Shown: positions 8,696-17,879, numbered from the stretch's first letter. The stretch: DNA of 64,000 nucleotides from Flammeovirgaceae bacterium UBA2366 (GCA_002344065.1 DDTK01000014.1:248001-312000), one strand, 5' to 3'. The notes: generated by a model not told the origin, from the sequence alone. Numbers and translations are program-made.

Positions 8696-9666
8696 GTAAA
8701 AGGGTTCTAATAACTGGAGCGAGTGGTTTCTTGGGCTATCATCTGATACAAGCAGCCCTTGAACATAATTTTGAAGTATTTGCTGCGGTCAGGCAATCCA
8801 GCAAGATAGACCATCTCAAAACATCTCAGGTCACTTTTACCTACCCTGATCTGAGCAGCCCAACCCAATTGGAAGAGAATTTCAGAACGAACAAATATGA
8901 TTATATAATACACGCTGCCGGCTCTACAAAAGCAAGGAGAAAGGAAGAGTACGAGATGATTAATGCTGAGTATGCAAAAAATGTGGCCATGGCAGCACAA
9001 GAATCGGGTTTGGACCTGAAGAAATTTATTCTGGTCAGTAGCCTTGCAGCCCTCGGGCCTCAGTCAGGAGAGAAGATTGAAATAAAACCCAATCCAGTTA
9101 CGTCTTATGGAATTAGTAAGTTAAAGGCTGAACAGTATTTGGCGGAATTCAACCTTCCTTTAATAGTAATAAGACCAACGGCTGTTTATGGTCCGCGAGA
9201 GCAAGATATATTCATAATATTAAAAGCGATAAGCAGGGGACTTGAATTATACATTGGAAATTCATCTCAGCAATTGAGTTTTATTCATGTAACGGATTTG
9301 GCAAACGTTACCATAAAACTATTGGAATCATCCTTAGTTCAAAAGACTTACAACCTCACAGATGGAGAATCATATGATCGGTATGCACTTGGAAATATTG
9401 CAAAACAGGTGCTGGGTAAACGTACGCTCAAGATACACTTGCCATTTGGAATGATAAAAATTATAGCAGGCCTGTTGGAGACCTTGTATTCCTGGAATGG
9501 TAAAACACCAGCCCTAAACAGGGAAAAATTAATGGAACTAACAGCAGCCAATTGGTATTACGACATAGCGGAGCTAAAAAATGATATTGGATTTAAGCCA
9601 ACCTATAAACTTGAAAATGGATTAAAGCAAACTTTACAATGGTATCAAAAACACAACTGGATTTAA
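8692..9666 (+). CDS. NAD(P)-dependent epimerase/dehydratase family, candidate ceramide reductase CerR
   Basis: Extended short-chain dehydrogenase of 324 residues. The N-terminal Rossmann motif is VLITGASGFLGYHLI, the catalytic Tyr-x-x-x-Lys is in TSYGISKLKAEQYL, and the family strand is VIRPTAVYGPREQDI. In Caulobacter, an enzyme of this class encoded with spt reduces 3-ketoceramide to dihydroceramide. The start overlaps the stop of the acyltransferase gene (ATGA). Sugar-nucleotide epimerase is the alternative reading from sequence alone, but the operon makes CerR more likely. Confidence 0.68.
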   Translation: MSKRVLITGASGFLGYHLIQAALEHNFEVFAAVRQSSKIDHLKTSQVTFTYPDLSSPTQLEENFRTNKYDYIIHAAGSTKARRKEEYEMINAEYAKNVAMAAQESGLDLKKFILVSSLAALGPQSGEKIEIKPNPVTSYGISKLKAEQYLAEFNLPLIVIRPTAVYGPREQDIFIILKAISRGLELYIGNSSQQLSFIHVTDLANVTIKLLESSLVQKTYNLTDGESYDRYALGNIAKQVLGKRTLKIHLPFGMIKIIAGLLETLYSWNGKTPALNREKLMELTAANWYYDIAELKNDIGFKPTYKLENGLKQTLQWYQKHNWI

Positions 9667-9677
9667 ATGTTAAAATT

Positions 9678-11003
9678 ATGAAAGAACAAATACGTGAAGC
9701 AGAAGGAAAACTAGGTGTACTCATACCCGGCCTTGGTGCAGTGGCAACAACACTTATAGCGGGAGTAGAAGCCATTAGAAAGGGATTGGCGCAGCCCATC
9801 GGCTCCTTGACACAGTTGGGCAACATTCGATTAGGAAAACGTACGGAGAACCGGTATCCAAAGATCAAGGATTTTGTACCGTTGGCCGACCTAAACGATA
9901 TTGTATTTGGTGGGTGGGACATCTACAAGGATAATGTATATGAAGCGGCAATGAACGCCAAAGTTGTTGAGGCATCCATGCTTAGCTCAATCAAGTCTGA
10001 ATTAGAGAAAATAATTCCTATGAAGGCGGTATTTGACAAGACCTATGTGAAAAACCTCGAAGGCACAAACGTAAAGAATGGAAAAACCAAATTGGACTTG
10101 GCAGACGCAGTGATGGAAGACATTAGAATATTTCAAAGTAAAAACAATTGCACCCGCATGGTTATGGTGTGGTGTGGTTCTACAGAGAAGTATATTGAGC
10201 CCACAGCTGTTCATCAATCCATTCAGTCATTTGAAGAAGGGTTGAGAAAAAATGATCCTACTATTTCACCCAGCATGATATATGCCTATGCTGCTATAAA
10301 AATGGGGATTCCTTATGCCAATGGTGCACCTAACCTCACCTGCGATATTCCGGCATTAATAGAACTTTCAAAAGAAACGGGTACACCCATTGGAGGCAAA
10401 GATTTTAAAACGGGCCAAACATTGATGAAAACTATTGTGGCTCCTGGCTTACAAGCACGAGCGCTTGGAGTAAACGGGTGGTTCTCAACCAATATCCTGG
10501 GTAACCGCGATGGCCTGGTGTTGGACGATCCCGATAATTTCAAAACGAAAGAGGTTTCGAAACTGAGCGTACTCGAGCAAATCCTCCAACCCGAAAAGAA
10601 CCCGGAGCTATATGGCGACCTGTATCATAAGGTGAGGATTAATTATTATCCGCCTCACGGAGATAACAAGGAGAGTTGGGATAACATTGATATTTTCGGA
10701 TGGATGGGATATCACATGCAGATCAAGATAAATTTCTTGTGCAGAGACTCCATTCTTGCAGCACCAATCGTACTAGACCTCGCGCTTTTTATGGATTTAG
10801 CCAAGCGAGCTAATATGAGTGGTATTCAGGAGTGGTTGTCATTTTATTTTAAGTCACCACAGACTACAGAGGGTTTGCCACCGGTGCATGATATTTTCAA
10901 GCAATTGATGAAGCTTCAAAATACCCTTCGTCATATCATGGGCGAGGATTTAATAACCCACCTGGGCTTGGATTACTATCAGGATATGGTCGAGTCGTTG
11001 TAA
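9678..11003 (+). CDS. ino1: Myo-inositol-3-phosphate synthase
   Basis: NAD-dependent isomerase converting glucose-6-phosphate to inositol-3-phosphate, supplying the inositol headgroup. The roughly 441-residue product starts MKEQIREAEGKLGVLIPGLG, a Rossmann strand, and carries family blocks such as GAVATTLIAG, FGGWDIYKDN, NILGNRDG and RDSILAAPIVLDLALFMDL. An in-frame ATG at 9639 lies inside cerR; ATG 9678, 11 bp after the cerR stop, gives the family-like N-terminus and is preferred. Its stop overlaps the next start by one base. Confidence 0.92.
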   Translation: MKEQIREAEGKLGVLIPGLGAVATTLIAGVEAIRKGLAQPIGSLTQLGNIRLGKRTENRYPKIKDFVPLADLNDIVFGGWDIYKDNVYEAAMNAKVVEASMLSSIKSELEKIIPMKAVFDKTYVKNLEGTNVKNGKTKLDLADAVMEDIRIFQSKNNCTRMVMVWCGSTEKYIEPTAVHQSIQSFEEGLRKNDPTISPSMIYAYAAIKMGIPYANGAPNLTCDIPALIELSKETGTPIGGKDFKTGQTLMKTIVAPGLQARALGVNGWFSTNILGNRDGLVLDDPDNFKTKEVSKLSVLEQILQPEKNPELYGDLYHKVRINYYPPHGDNKESWDNIDIFGWMGYHMQIKINFLCRDSILAAPIVLDLALFMDLAKRANMSGIQEWLSFYFKSPQTTEGLPPVHDIFKQLMKLQNTLRHIMGEDLITHLGLDYYQDMVESL

Positions 11004-11449
11004 TGTGGATTCACAAACTGGTCAGTTCAGTACTGGGCATAGGCTACCTAAAAGGGGGCGGAACCTGGGCGGCTTTGGTTTGGTGTGTGGGTTGGTATGC
11101 CTTGGGTGTGGATGGATTTGGTGTTGGCGCATTGGTAACCACACTTCTCATTTTTGTAGTTGGAGTATGGTCAGCTAACATGGTCGAGGCGGATTGGGGG
11201 AAGGACAGTAGTAAAGTAGTGATTGATGAGGTGGCGGGAATGGCAGTAAGCCTGCTGTTCCTTCCATTTGCTTTGAGATATATCGCGATGGCTTTTGTAT
11301 TGTTTCGCTTTTTTGACATCGTGAAGCCCTTCTATATCAAAAGAGCAGAGAAATTTCCGGGAGGATGGGGTGTAATGATAGATGATGTAATAGCAGGCAT
11401 TTGCGCCAATGGTGTTGTTCAAGGTGCTTTGGCTCTTAAACTGATTTGA
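11003..11449 (+). CDS. PgpA-like phosphatase, candidate phosphatidylinositol-phosphate phosphatase
   Basis: Small membrane protein of 148 residues in the phosphatidylglycerophosphatase A family. It has the N-terminal GYLKGGGTWAALVW and the metal-site block DSSKVVIDEVAGM, followed by RFFDIVKPFYIK and three or four hydrophobic segments. In inositol-lipid clusters of Bacteroides a PgpA-like enzyme is assigned to remove phosphate from phosphatidylinositol phosphate. Position between MIPS and the CDP-alcohol transferase fits that. True PgpA activity on PGP is the alternative. Confidence 0.78.
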   Translation: MWIHKLVSSVLGIGYLKGGGTWAALVWCVGWYALGVDGFGVGALVTTLLIFVVGVWSANMVEADWGKDSSKVVIDEVAGMAVSLLFLPFALRYIAMAFVLFRFFDIVKPFYIKRAEKFPGGWGVMIDDVIAGICANGVVQGALALKLI

Positions 11450-11829
11450 TGAAAGGCATATATAAATATATAAAAGCTCAGTTCGCCTCTTTCATTGCGT
11501 TTGGGGTTGATTTTGCAATGACCTTAGTACTCGCTGAATTTTTTCAGGTTTGGTATCTCGCGGCCAGTATAGCAGGCAGCATCTCAGGTGCAATTACTCA
11601 CTTTTTACTGGGACGTGGGTGGGTATTTGAAGCGACTAAAAAGAAAATTCCTGCACAGGCGTTGAAATACTTCGTTGTGTGGATTGGCCATATTCTCTTA
11701 ACTACTGCATGTATTTATTTTTTAACTCAGTTCGTTGCTGTTGACTATGCTCTGTCAAAGATTGTTGTAGCGGTATTTATGGGTATGAGTTATAGTTATT
11801 TCTTCCAGCGGAAATTTGTATTTAATTAA
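11449..11829 (+). CDS. GtrA-family membrane protein
   Basis: Four-helix membrane protein of 126 residues. Family pattern: IKAQFASFIAFGVDFAMTL at the N-terminus, then FLLGRGWVFEA and FQRKFVF at the end. GtrA proteins are thought to help flip polyprenyl-linked sugars; here translocation of a lipid or headgroup intermediate is possible but not shown. ATG 11449 overlaps the previous stop as TGATG; a TTG one codon earlier is less likely. Confidence 0.85.
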   Translation: MKGIYKYIKAQFASFIAFGVDFAMTLVLAEFFQVWYLAASIAGSISGAITHFLLGRGWVFEATKKKIPAQALKYFVVWIGHILLTTACIYFLTQFVAVDYALSKIVVAVFMGMSYSYFFQRKFVFN

Positions 11830-11838
11830 GATTGTATT

Positions 11839-14385
11839 GTGAGATCGAATAGAAGATCATATTTAACTTTATTTTTTATTTTCTTGGCTGGGTACGTTTT
11901 GGCACAGGAAACTATCGTTACTGGGGTGGTGCGTGATAGCGAAACAAAAGAACCGTTACCTTATGTAAATATTTTTTTTACCGGAACTAATGTTGGTGTT
12001 ACGTCTGACCCTCATGGCAAGTATCGGATATCCACTGATAAACCATACACTCAAATACAATTTTCCTTCGTGGGGTACGAACCTGTGATTCGGGCGCTGC
12101 GAAGAGGAGAAGCCCAGGTGATTAATGTAGCATTGAAGAGTGAATCTGTAATACTTGAAGAAGTTGTTGTGAAATCCGGTAGAGAGAAGGAAAAATATCG
12201 AAACAAAAATAATCCGGCAGTTGACCTGATCAGGAATGTAATTGACAACAAAGAAAAAAATCAAATTCAGGCGTATGACTATGTAGAATACGAGCAGTAT
12301 GAGAAACTACAATTTTCACTGAGCAGTTTGGTTGAGAAACTGAAAGAAAAAAAATTGTATAAGAAGTATAAGTTCTTTTTTGAGAATATTGATACCGCCA
12401 AAATTGAAGGGAAATCCTTGCTTCCCATATATTTACAAGAGACAATTACAAGAAATTATTACCGCAAAAATCCTAAGGCAGAGAATTCGCTGATTGTGGC
12501 CCATAAAAAAGTTAGTTTTGAAGACTATATCGACAACGAGGGTTTAAGTACCTACCTGAATTACCTGTATCAGGATATTAATATTTATGACAACAATATT
12601 TCCATTCTTACTAACCAGTTTTTAAGTCCTATATCCGAGGTCTCCCCATTATTCTACAAGTTCTATCTTAGTGATACTGTGATGGTGAATAATGTGATGC
12701 TCTACGAGCTTACCTTTGTGCCAAGAAATGATACCGATTTCTTGTTTCAAGGTATGCTTTATATAACCATGGATGACCGCTACGCTGTGCAGCGCGTGGA
12801 AATGGGTGTTAATAAAAATATAAACCTGAATTGGGTACGTGAGTTGCACATCATCCAGAATTTTGAGAGAAGCAAAGATGAGCGCTATCATCTCACCAAG
12901 AGCACTATGATGGCCGATTTTTCTTTATCCAAGGGAGGTGGAGGAATCTTCGGAGAGCGAACTATATCCATAAAGGATTTTGAAATAAACTTACCGCTGC
13001 CCGATAGTATGTTTCAAAGGGGTAAGGAGGTGGTATTGAATGAAGAACAGGAAAAAGATGATGAGTTTTGGGCGTCAAACAGACACGATTCATTGACGGT
13101 TGCAGAATCGAAGGTATATGCCAATATTGATAGTTTACAGAAAATCCCTTCGTTTCGCAGAACGATGAATTTCGCTACCCTGCTGTTGGCAGGATATCAG
13201 GGATTTGGGCCTTGGGAACTGGGACCTGTTAATACATTTTATAGTTTTAACCCCGTTGAGGGTTTCAGGTTGCGCGTGGGTGGTCGCACAACTCCTAAAT
13301 TTAATAATCGTTTGTACCTCGAGTCCTATGTGGCTTATGGATTTAAGGACGAACGATGGAAATATTATCTCGGAGGTACCTATTCTTTTACAAAAAAGTC
13401 TCCATTGGAATTTCCTATAAGGTCCATCCGGTTAAGCTACCAGCATGATACAAAGATTCCTGGTCAGGAACTTCAATTTGTTCAAGAGGATAATTTTCTG
13501 CTTTCCTTTAAAAGAGGCGTAAACGATAAATGGTTGTATAACGATATATGGAATGTAGATTACGGGCATGAATTCAAAAATCATTTCTCCTTCCGTGTCG
13601 GAATAAAAAACTGGGCTCAGCAAGCTGCAGGAGGACTTAGTTTTAATATTGAGCAGCCAGATGGAGTTCAACCTGTTTCAGAAGTTGTTACTTCTGAGGT
13701 TTCACTTGAATTACGCTGGGCTCCGAAGGAGCAATTTTATCAAGGCAAACTTTATCGTATCCCAATTCCCAATAAATACCCGATTATTACAGTTCGATTG
13801 ATCAACGGTATCGAAGGAATGCTTGGTGGTCAATACAACTATCAGAACGTTTCGCTTAATATTTATAAACGATTTTACTTTTCACAATTTGGTTACACCG
13901 ATATTGTTGCGGAGGGAGGATATATATTCGGAATCGTGCCGTATCCCCTTCTTACAATTCACCGAGCCAACCAAACATACTCTTACCAGCTTCAGTCCTA
14001 CAACTTGATGAACTTTTTGGAGTTTGTAAGTGATCAGTATGTGAGTATTCACTTCGATCATTATTTCAATGGTTTCTTCTTCAATAAGGTTCCATTATTA
14101 AAGAAACTCAAATTACGTGAAGTAGCTACCTTTAAAGTATTGTTTGGTGGTATTCGGCATGAAAACATTCCTACCGATTCTAATGGCCTGATGCAATTCC
14201 CTACAACAGTTGATGGAATTCCGGAAACGTATTCGTTGGAGGGAGAGCCCTACATGGAGGCCAGTATAGGAATTGCGAATGTCTTTAAGTTCTTCAGGGT
14301 AGACTTAGTGAAGCGGCTATCTTATTTGAACCACCCTAATGTTGCAGAGTGGGGAATACGAGCAAGATTTAAGTTTGATTTTTGA
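11839..14385 (+). CDS. DUF5686 outer-membrane protein with carboxypeptidase-regulatory-like N-terminus
   Basis: Large exported protein of 848 residues. After a signal peptide ending LAGYVLAQ comes a CarboxypepD_reg-like domain (about residues 25-105: VTGVVRDSETKEPLPYVNI). DUF5686 follows, with many alternating aromatic strands to the end (VAEWGIRARFKFDF, terminal Phe), typical of an outer-membrane barrel. Translation appears to start at GTG 11839. Family function is unknown; its presence inside a sphingolipid operon suggests a role in envelope lipid placement, which is inference. Confidence 0.8.
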   Translation: MRSNRRSYLTLFFIFLAGYVLAQETIVTGVVRDSETKEPLPYVNIFFTGTNVGVTSDPHGKYRISTDKPYTQIQFSFVGYEPVIRALRRGEAQVINVALKSESVILEEVVVKSGREKEKYRNKNNPAVDLIRNVIDNKEKNQIQAYDYVEYEQYEKLQFSLSSLVEKLKEKKLYKKYKFFFENIDTAKIEGKSLLPIYLQETITRNYYRKNPKAENSLIVAHKKVSFEDYIDNEGLSTYLNYLYQDINIYDNNISILTNQFLSPISEVSPLFYKFYLSDTVMVNNVMLYELTFVPRNDTDFLFQGMLYITMDDRYAVQRVEMGVNKNINLNWVRELHIIQNFERSKDERYHLTKSTMMADFSLSKGGGGIFGERTISIKDFEINLPLPDSMFQRGKEVVLNEEQEKDDEFWASNRHDSLTVAESKVYANIDSLQKIPSFRRTMNFATLLLAGYQGFGPWELGPVNTFYSFNPVEGFRLRVGGRTTPKFNNRLYLESYVAYGFKDERWKYYLGGTYSFTKKSPLEFPIRSIRLSYQHDTKIPGQELQFVQEDNFLLSFKRGVNDKWLYNDIWNVDYGHEFKNHFSFRVGIKNWAQQAAGGLSFNIEQPDGVQPVSEVVTSEVSLELRWAPKEQFYQGKLYRIPIPNKYPIITVRLINGIEGMLGGQYNYQNVSLNIYKRFYFSQFGYTDIVAEGGYIFGIVPYPLLTIHRANQTYSYQLQSYNLMNFLEFVSDQYVSIHFDHYFNGFFFNKVPLLKKLKLREVATFKVLFGGIRHENIPTDSNGLMQFPTTVDGIPETYSLEGEPYMEASIGIANVFKFFRVDLVKRLSYLNHPNVAEWGIRARFKFDF

Positions 14386-14392
14386 CTAATGT

Positions 14393-15103
14393 ATGAATAT
14401 TTCAAATATGCCTTTGCGTGACAAGCTACAGCAGATAATATATTTTATCTTAAATCCATTTGTAAGGCTGTTAATAAAAATGGGATTAACACCAAACATG
14501 GTTACTACGATTGGTTTTTTAATGAATATCGTTGTAGCCATTATATTTATTTTTGGCGCAGAGGCGGGTAATCGGGGAGATTTGTCCTATGTTGGTTGGG
14601 CCGGGGCAATGATCCTTTTTGCGGGTTTGTTTGACATGTTGGATGGACAGGTAGCTCGTATGGGAAATATGAGTTCAAAGTTTGGTGCTTTGTTTGATTC
14701 GGTGTTAGATCGTTATTCGGAGTTGGTCACTTTTCTGGGTATTTGTTATTATTTGGTTGGACATCACTATTTTTTAAGTTCACTATTTGCGTTTATTGGT
14801 TTAATTGGTTCAATGATGGTAAGCTACGTAAGGGCAAGGGCAGAAGGGCTGGGCATCGAATGCAAAGGAGGGTTAATGCAACGCCCTGAGCGAGTAGTTT
14901 TACTTGGTGTTTCTGCTTTGCTATGTGGTATCATTGGTAATTACATTGGAGATTACAAACTTTTTATTCCAGGTATCCCCTTCCAGGTGTTTGAGTCGAT
15001 TTCAATTTTTACAATCCCAATAACCGTGCTAGCCATACTTACAAATATTACGGCAATAAATCGCCTGAGAGATTCACGCAAGGCACTTGAGAAAATGAGT
15101 TAA
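14393..15103 (+). CDS. CDP-alcohol phosphatidyltransferase, candidate phosphatidylinositol-phosphate synthase
   Basis: Membrane enzyme of 236 residues. The catalytic motif D-x2-D-G-x2-A-R-x8-G-x3-D-x3-D is complete: FDMLDGQVARMGNMS then KFGALFDSVLDRYSE. The N-terminal IKMGLTPNMVTTIGF is also typical. With MIPS and a PgpA-like phosphatase in the same operon, inositol phosphate is the likely alcohol and CDP-diacylglycerol the donor, giving phosphatidylinositol phosphate. Six hydrophobic helices are visible. Other alcohols such as glycerol phosphate cannot be excluded from sequence. Confidence 0.85.
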   Translation: MNISNMPLRDKLQQIIYFILNPFVRLLIKMGLTPNMVTTIGFLMNIVVAIIFIFGAEAGNRGDLSYVGWAGAMILFAGLFDMLDGQVARMGNMSSKFGALFDSVLDRYSELVTFLGICYYLVGHHYFLSSLFAFIGLIGSMMVSYVRARAEGLGIECKGGLMQRPERVVLLGVSALLCGIIGNYIGDYKLFIPGIPFQVFESISIFTIPITVLAILTNITAINRLRDSRKALEKMS

Positions 15104-15106
15104 CAA

Positions 15107-15667
15107 ATGAAATTTTTTTTACTCTTTACAATTATACTTGTCAACCAACTGGCATATTCAGGAATTGAAATGCCGCTGGGAAACCATTTACCAGAAAATG
15201 ATTCTTTCCCAAAACCCACCGGTATTAAAGATATGTTGTTTTATATCCAGCGTACACCAAATATAAATACAATTATCTATGCGCTAAATAAGGAGCGTGA
15301 TGGATCTTTAAATAAAGAGGAACCTGTTCACGTATTCTGGATTCGATTTGCAGAAGATGGTACTTATAAGGAGCTATCCTTAATTCAACAGAATTATGCG
15401 TATGGTCTGAAGTCCACAAAAATCAATGAAGACAATTATGAACTGCGTTTTGTGTCTTACAAAAAGTATGTGTTTTATCTGAAGCGGTCAAATGAAGACA
15501 AGACTTTTAAAGCATACACACTGATTGGGGATAAACTATGCATTTTGAATCGAGTATTTGTAAGCATTGAAGGTGGAACTTTTTGGTTTCCGCATGTGGT
15601 TTATGTGGAAATAACAGGCACAGATACTGATACGGGAAAGGAAGTAATCACGCGTTTTAAACCTTGA
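15107..15667 (+). CDS. DUF4833 exported protein
   Basis: A 186-residue product with a signal peptide (MKFFLLFTIILVNQLAYSG). The body is beta-rich: NTIIYALNKERDG, EEPVHVFWIRFAEDGTYKEL and a C-terminal VYVEITGTDTDTGKEV. This matches the DUF4833 pattern; no catalytic motif is evident and the function is unknown. It starts 3 bp after the CDP-alcohol transferase and is the last gene before a 101-bp gap preceding the hydroxylase. Confidence 0.65.
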   Translation: MKFFLLFTIILVNQLAYSGIEMPLGNHLPENDSFPKPTGIKDMLFYIQRTPNINTIIYALNKERDGSLNKEEPVHVFWIRFAEDGTYKELSLIQQNYAYGLKSTKINEDNYELRFVSYKKYVFYLKRSNEDKTFKAYTLIGDKLCILNRVFVSIEGGTFWFPHVVYVEITGTDTDTGKEVITRFKP

Positions 15668-15768
15668 AAGATAGACTGGCAAGCCGAATTTCTTGATCGT
15701 GATCTTGTTCTCGCTATTTCGGATAATTGAGTACTTTACTAATAGATAAACAAATAATGTGAAGAAAG

Positions 15769-16374
15769 ATGGAAAAAAAATTTATATCGAATTCATCTGA
15801 GTCGCAGCGAATGTTTAAGCGTGACTGGATGGAAGCCTTATCCAAAGTGCATTTTTCGGTTCCGTTGTTTATTTATGTTCCTGTAATTCTGTATTTCGGA
15901 TGGAATGGCTTTGTTGTGGCTGCAATCACAGACTTTCTGCTGGCGATTGTGGGCGGGCTGTTTGTCTGGACTTTTACGGAATACATTTTACATCGGTTTG
16001 TATTTCACTTTGTACCTGCATCCAATTGGGGCCAGCGGCTGCATTTTATTTTTCATGGTGTACATCATGATTACCCTAATGATGCCAAACGATTGGTCTT
16101 GCCTCCGTCTGTCAGTATTCCATTGGCAACCGGCTTTTACTTTTTGTTTGATGCCATGTTACCAACTCAATATTTGTATCCTTTTTTTTCAGCCTTCATT
16201 TCGGGATATTTATTTTACGACATTTCGCATTATGCTTTGCATCATGCTAATTTTAAGAGTTCATTTTGGAAGAGGTTAAAACAACATCACATGCTTCATC
16301 ATTATACTGATGCCACGAAAGGATATGGCGTGAGTTCTTCCTTTTGGGACAAAATTTTTCGGTCAGACTTTTAA
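15769..16374 (+). CDS. Fatty acid hydroxylase family protein, possibly acting on ceramide
   Basis: Di-iron membrane oxygenase family, 201 residues. Histidine clusters: LHRFVFHF, HFIFHGVHHDYP, SHYALHHA and QHHMLHHYTD. Hydrophobic pairs lie at about residues 30-70 and 110-150. In sphingolipid pathways, related enzymes hydroxylate the N-acyl or long-chain base; placement six bases upstream of the Aur1-like gene makes a ceramide substrate attractive. It is more divergent from the other two paralogues (3030, 27890) than they are from each other in the C-terminal TMP region. Confidence 0.85.
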   Translation: MEKKFISNSSESQRMFKRDWMEALSKVHFSVPLFIYVPVILYFGWNGFVVAAITDFLLAIVGGLFVWTFTEYILHRFVFHFVPASNWGQRLHFIFHGVHHDYPNDAKRLVLPPSVSIPLATGFYFLFDAMLPTQYLYPFFSAFISGYLFYDISHYALHHANFKSSFWKRLKQHHMLHHYTDATKGYGVSSSFWDKIFRSDF

Positions 16375-16379
16375 TAGTT

Positions 16380-17324
16380 GTGAAACAGTCGTCTGTGGGT
16401 TCGTCCAAATCCCTGTTTTCGGTCAAAGATGTAGCAGCGGTAGCCTCAGGTTCAATAGCCTATTTGGTATTGGCTTATATTATTATTGGATTTAAAGCCG
16501 ATCAAATTGTGCTCGTGGGAATATTCAATGCCCTCTATTTTTCATCATTTCAGACTCGGAAATTAATATTGGGCTTTCTCATCTTTATAGTGTTTTGGGT
16601 ACTCTTCGACAGCATGAAGGCTTTCCCTAATTACCTCTTCAATACTGTACATATTGAAAGTCTTTACAATGCAGAAAAAGCACTATTTGGAATTCATAGA
16701 GAAGGTACCATACTCACGCCCAACGAATACTTTAAAGCCAATGGCCGCCTATTCCTTGACTTATTGGCCGGACTGTTCTACCTGTGTTGGATACCTGTGC
16801 CATTAGCATTTGCTGTTTATCTCTTTATCAAGAACAGGCTTGCTTTTCTACAATTCTCGCTCACTTTTCTGGTGGTTAATTTAATTGGCTTTGTAATATA
16901 TTATCTGTACCCCGCAGCCCCGCCCTGGTACGTGGAAAATATTGGATTTCATTTTATTCCACACACACCGGGCAATGTGGCTGCTTTATCGTCCTTTGAT
17001 CAATTTACCGGAGTGCCGGTTTTTGCCGCATTATATTCGAAAAGTTCTAATGTGTTTGCAGCCATGCCTTCCCTTCACTCAGCCTATCCTTTAATTGTAT
17101 TTTATTATGGACTGAAACACAAGATTGGCATGATGAACATCTTCTTTGGTATAGTAGCAATAGGTATTTGGTTTGCGGCAGTATACTCACGCCATCATTA
17201 TTTACTTGATGTTTTTCTTGGAATTGGATGCGCTGTGGCTGGAATTGTTCTCTTCAATTGGCTTGAACTAAAAAGTACAATAGTTCAAAAGTTCCTTACA
17301 AAATACCACTCCCTTATCCGGTAG
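16380..17324 (+). CDS. PAP2-family inositol-phosphotransferase, Aur1-like candidate IPC synthase
   Basis: Membrane protein of 314 residues with six or more helices. It has the Aur1-type motifs YYLYPAAPPWYVE, FAAMPSLHSAYP (His near residue 233) and YSRHHYLLDVFLG (His near residue 272, Asp four residues on). These are the catalytic His and Asp positions of PAP2-type inositol phosphorylceramide synthases. It would transfer phosphoinositol from PI to ceramide. I chose GTG 16380, six bases after the hydroxylase stop; a TTG at 16344 is inside the previous gene. The end product is inferred from motif and operon. Confidence 0.78.
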   Translation: MKQSSVGSSKSLFSVKDVAAVASGSIAYLVLAYIIIGFKADQIVLVGIFNALYFSSFQTRKLILGFLIFIVFWVLFDSMKAFPNYLFNTVHIESLYNAEKALFGIHREGTILTPNEYFKANGRLFLDLLAGLFYLCWIPVPLAFAVYLFIKNRLAFLQFSLTFLVVNLIGFVIYYLYPAAPPWYVENIGFHFIPHTPGNVAALSSFDQFTGVPVFAALYSKSSNVFAAMPSLHSAYPLIVFYYGLKHKIGMMNIFFGIVAIGIWFAAVYSRHHYLLDVFLGIGCAVAGIVLFNWLELKSTIVQKFLTKYHSLIR

Positions 17325-17356
17325 AGTATTGAGTTATAGTTATAAATTAGCAAGGA

Positions 17357-17755
17357 CTAATGGCTTATCTCCATAAGGTTTTTTCCAGCCTTCTCCTTTT
17401 TTCCGATAAACCTTTTTCGATGCTGCAAACCCCATTCAACCATTACCTCCAAAACAGTTTTTAGTGAATTCCCGGATTTGGTCAGTTCATACTCAACGGT
17501 TACGGGAATGGAAGCATAAACTGTGCGGGTTACAATTCCGTTGACTTCTAAATCCTTCAATTCTTTGGAAAGCATACGAGGTGTAATCTTAGGGATTTCC
17601 CTTTCCAATTCCTTGAAACGCTTCTTGCCATAGAGTAGCGAACCGATTATCGGGAGTTTCCATTTACCGTTCAACACATTCATTGTGTCGTTTACGGCTA
17701 ACACAAACTCTCCTGAACAATTCTTGACCTGCTCTAATTTTGATAATCTGCTCAT
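17357..17755 (-). CDS. HxlR-family transcriptional regulator
   Basis: Winged-helix regulator of 132 residues. The HxlR core is obvious: VLNGKWKLPIIGSLLYG, RFKELEREIPKITPRMLSKE and LEVNGIVTRTVY. A cysteine at about residue 13 matches the position of the sensing Cys in quinone/electrophile-responsive members such as YodB. It is divergent from a QorB-like gene over a shared palindromic operator, so it probably represses both. Confidence 0.92.
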   Translation of the reverse strand: MSRLSKLEQVKNCSGEFVLAVNDTMNVLNGKWKLPIIGSLLYGKKRFKELEREIPKITPRMLSKELKDLEVNGIVTRTVYASIPVTVEYELTKSGNSLKTVLEVMVEWGLQHRKRFIGKKEKAGKNLMEISH

Positions 17756-17774
17756 ATCCTTTGTATTTACAATT

Positions 17775-17844
17775 ACTATACAAGAGTATAGCGCTATACT
17801 CTTGTATAGCGGTTACTAAAGTATAGCAAATGTAAGTATCTTTG
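17775..17844 (+). promoter_or_regulatory. HxlR operator array and -7 promoter box
   Basis: Bases 17775-17827 contain ACTATACAAGAGTATAG, its inverse CTATACTCTTGTATAG and a third half-site AAAGTATAGC. A Bacteroidota-type -7 box, TATCTTTG, is at 17837-17844, 35 bases before the ATG at 17880. The site lies between the divergent hxlR and qorB-like genes. A near-identical copy is at 6077. Confidence 0.75.
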
Positions 17845-17879
17845 TTCAATATCAAATAAACTCAAAAAAAAAATAAACG

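Noticed and set aside
15905..16279. 124-codon forward frame inside the hydroxylase gene
   Set aside because: Out-of-frame shadow of a gene with clear histidine motifs.
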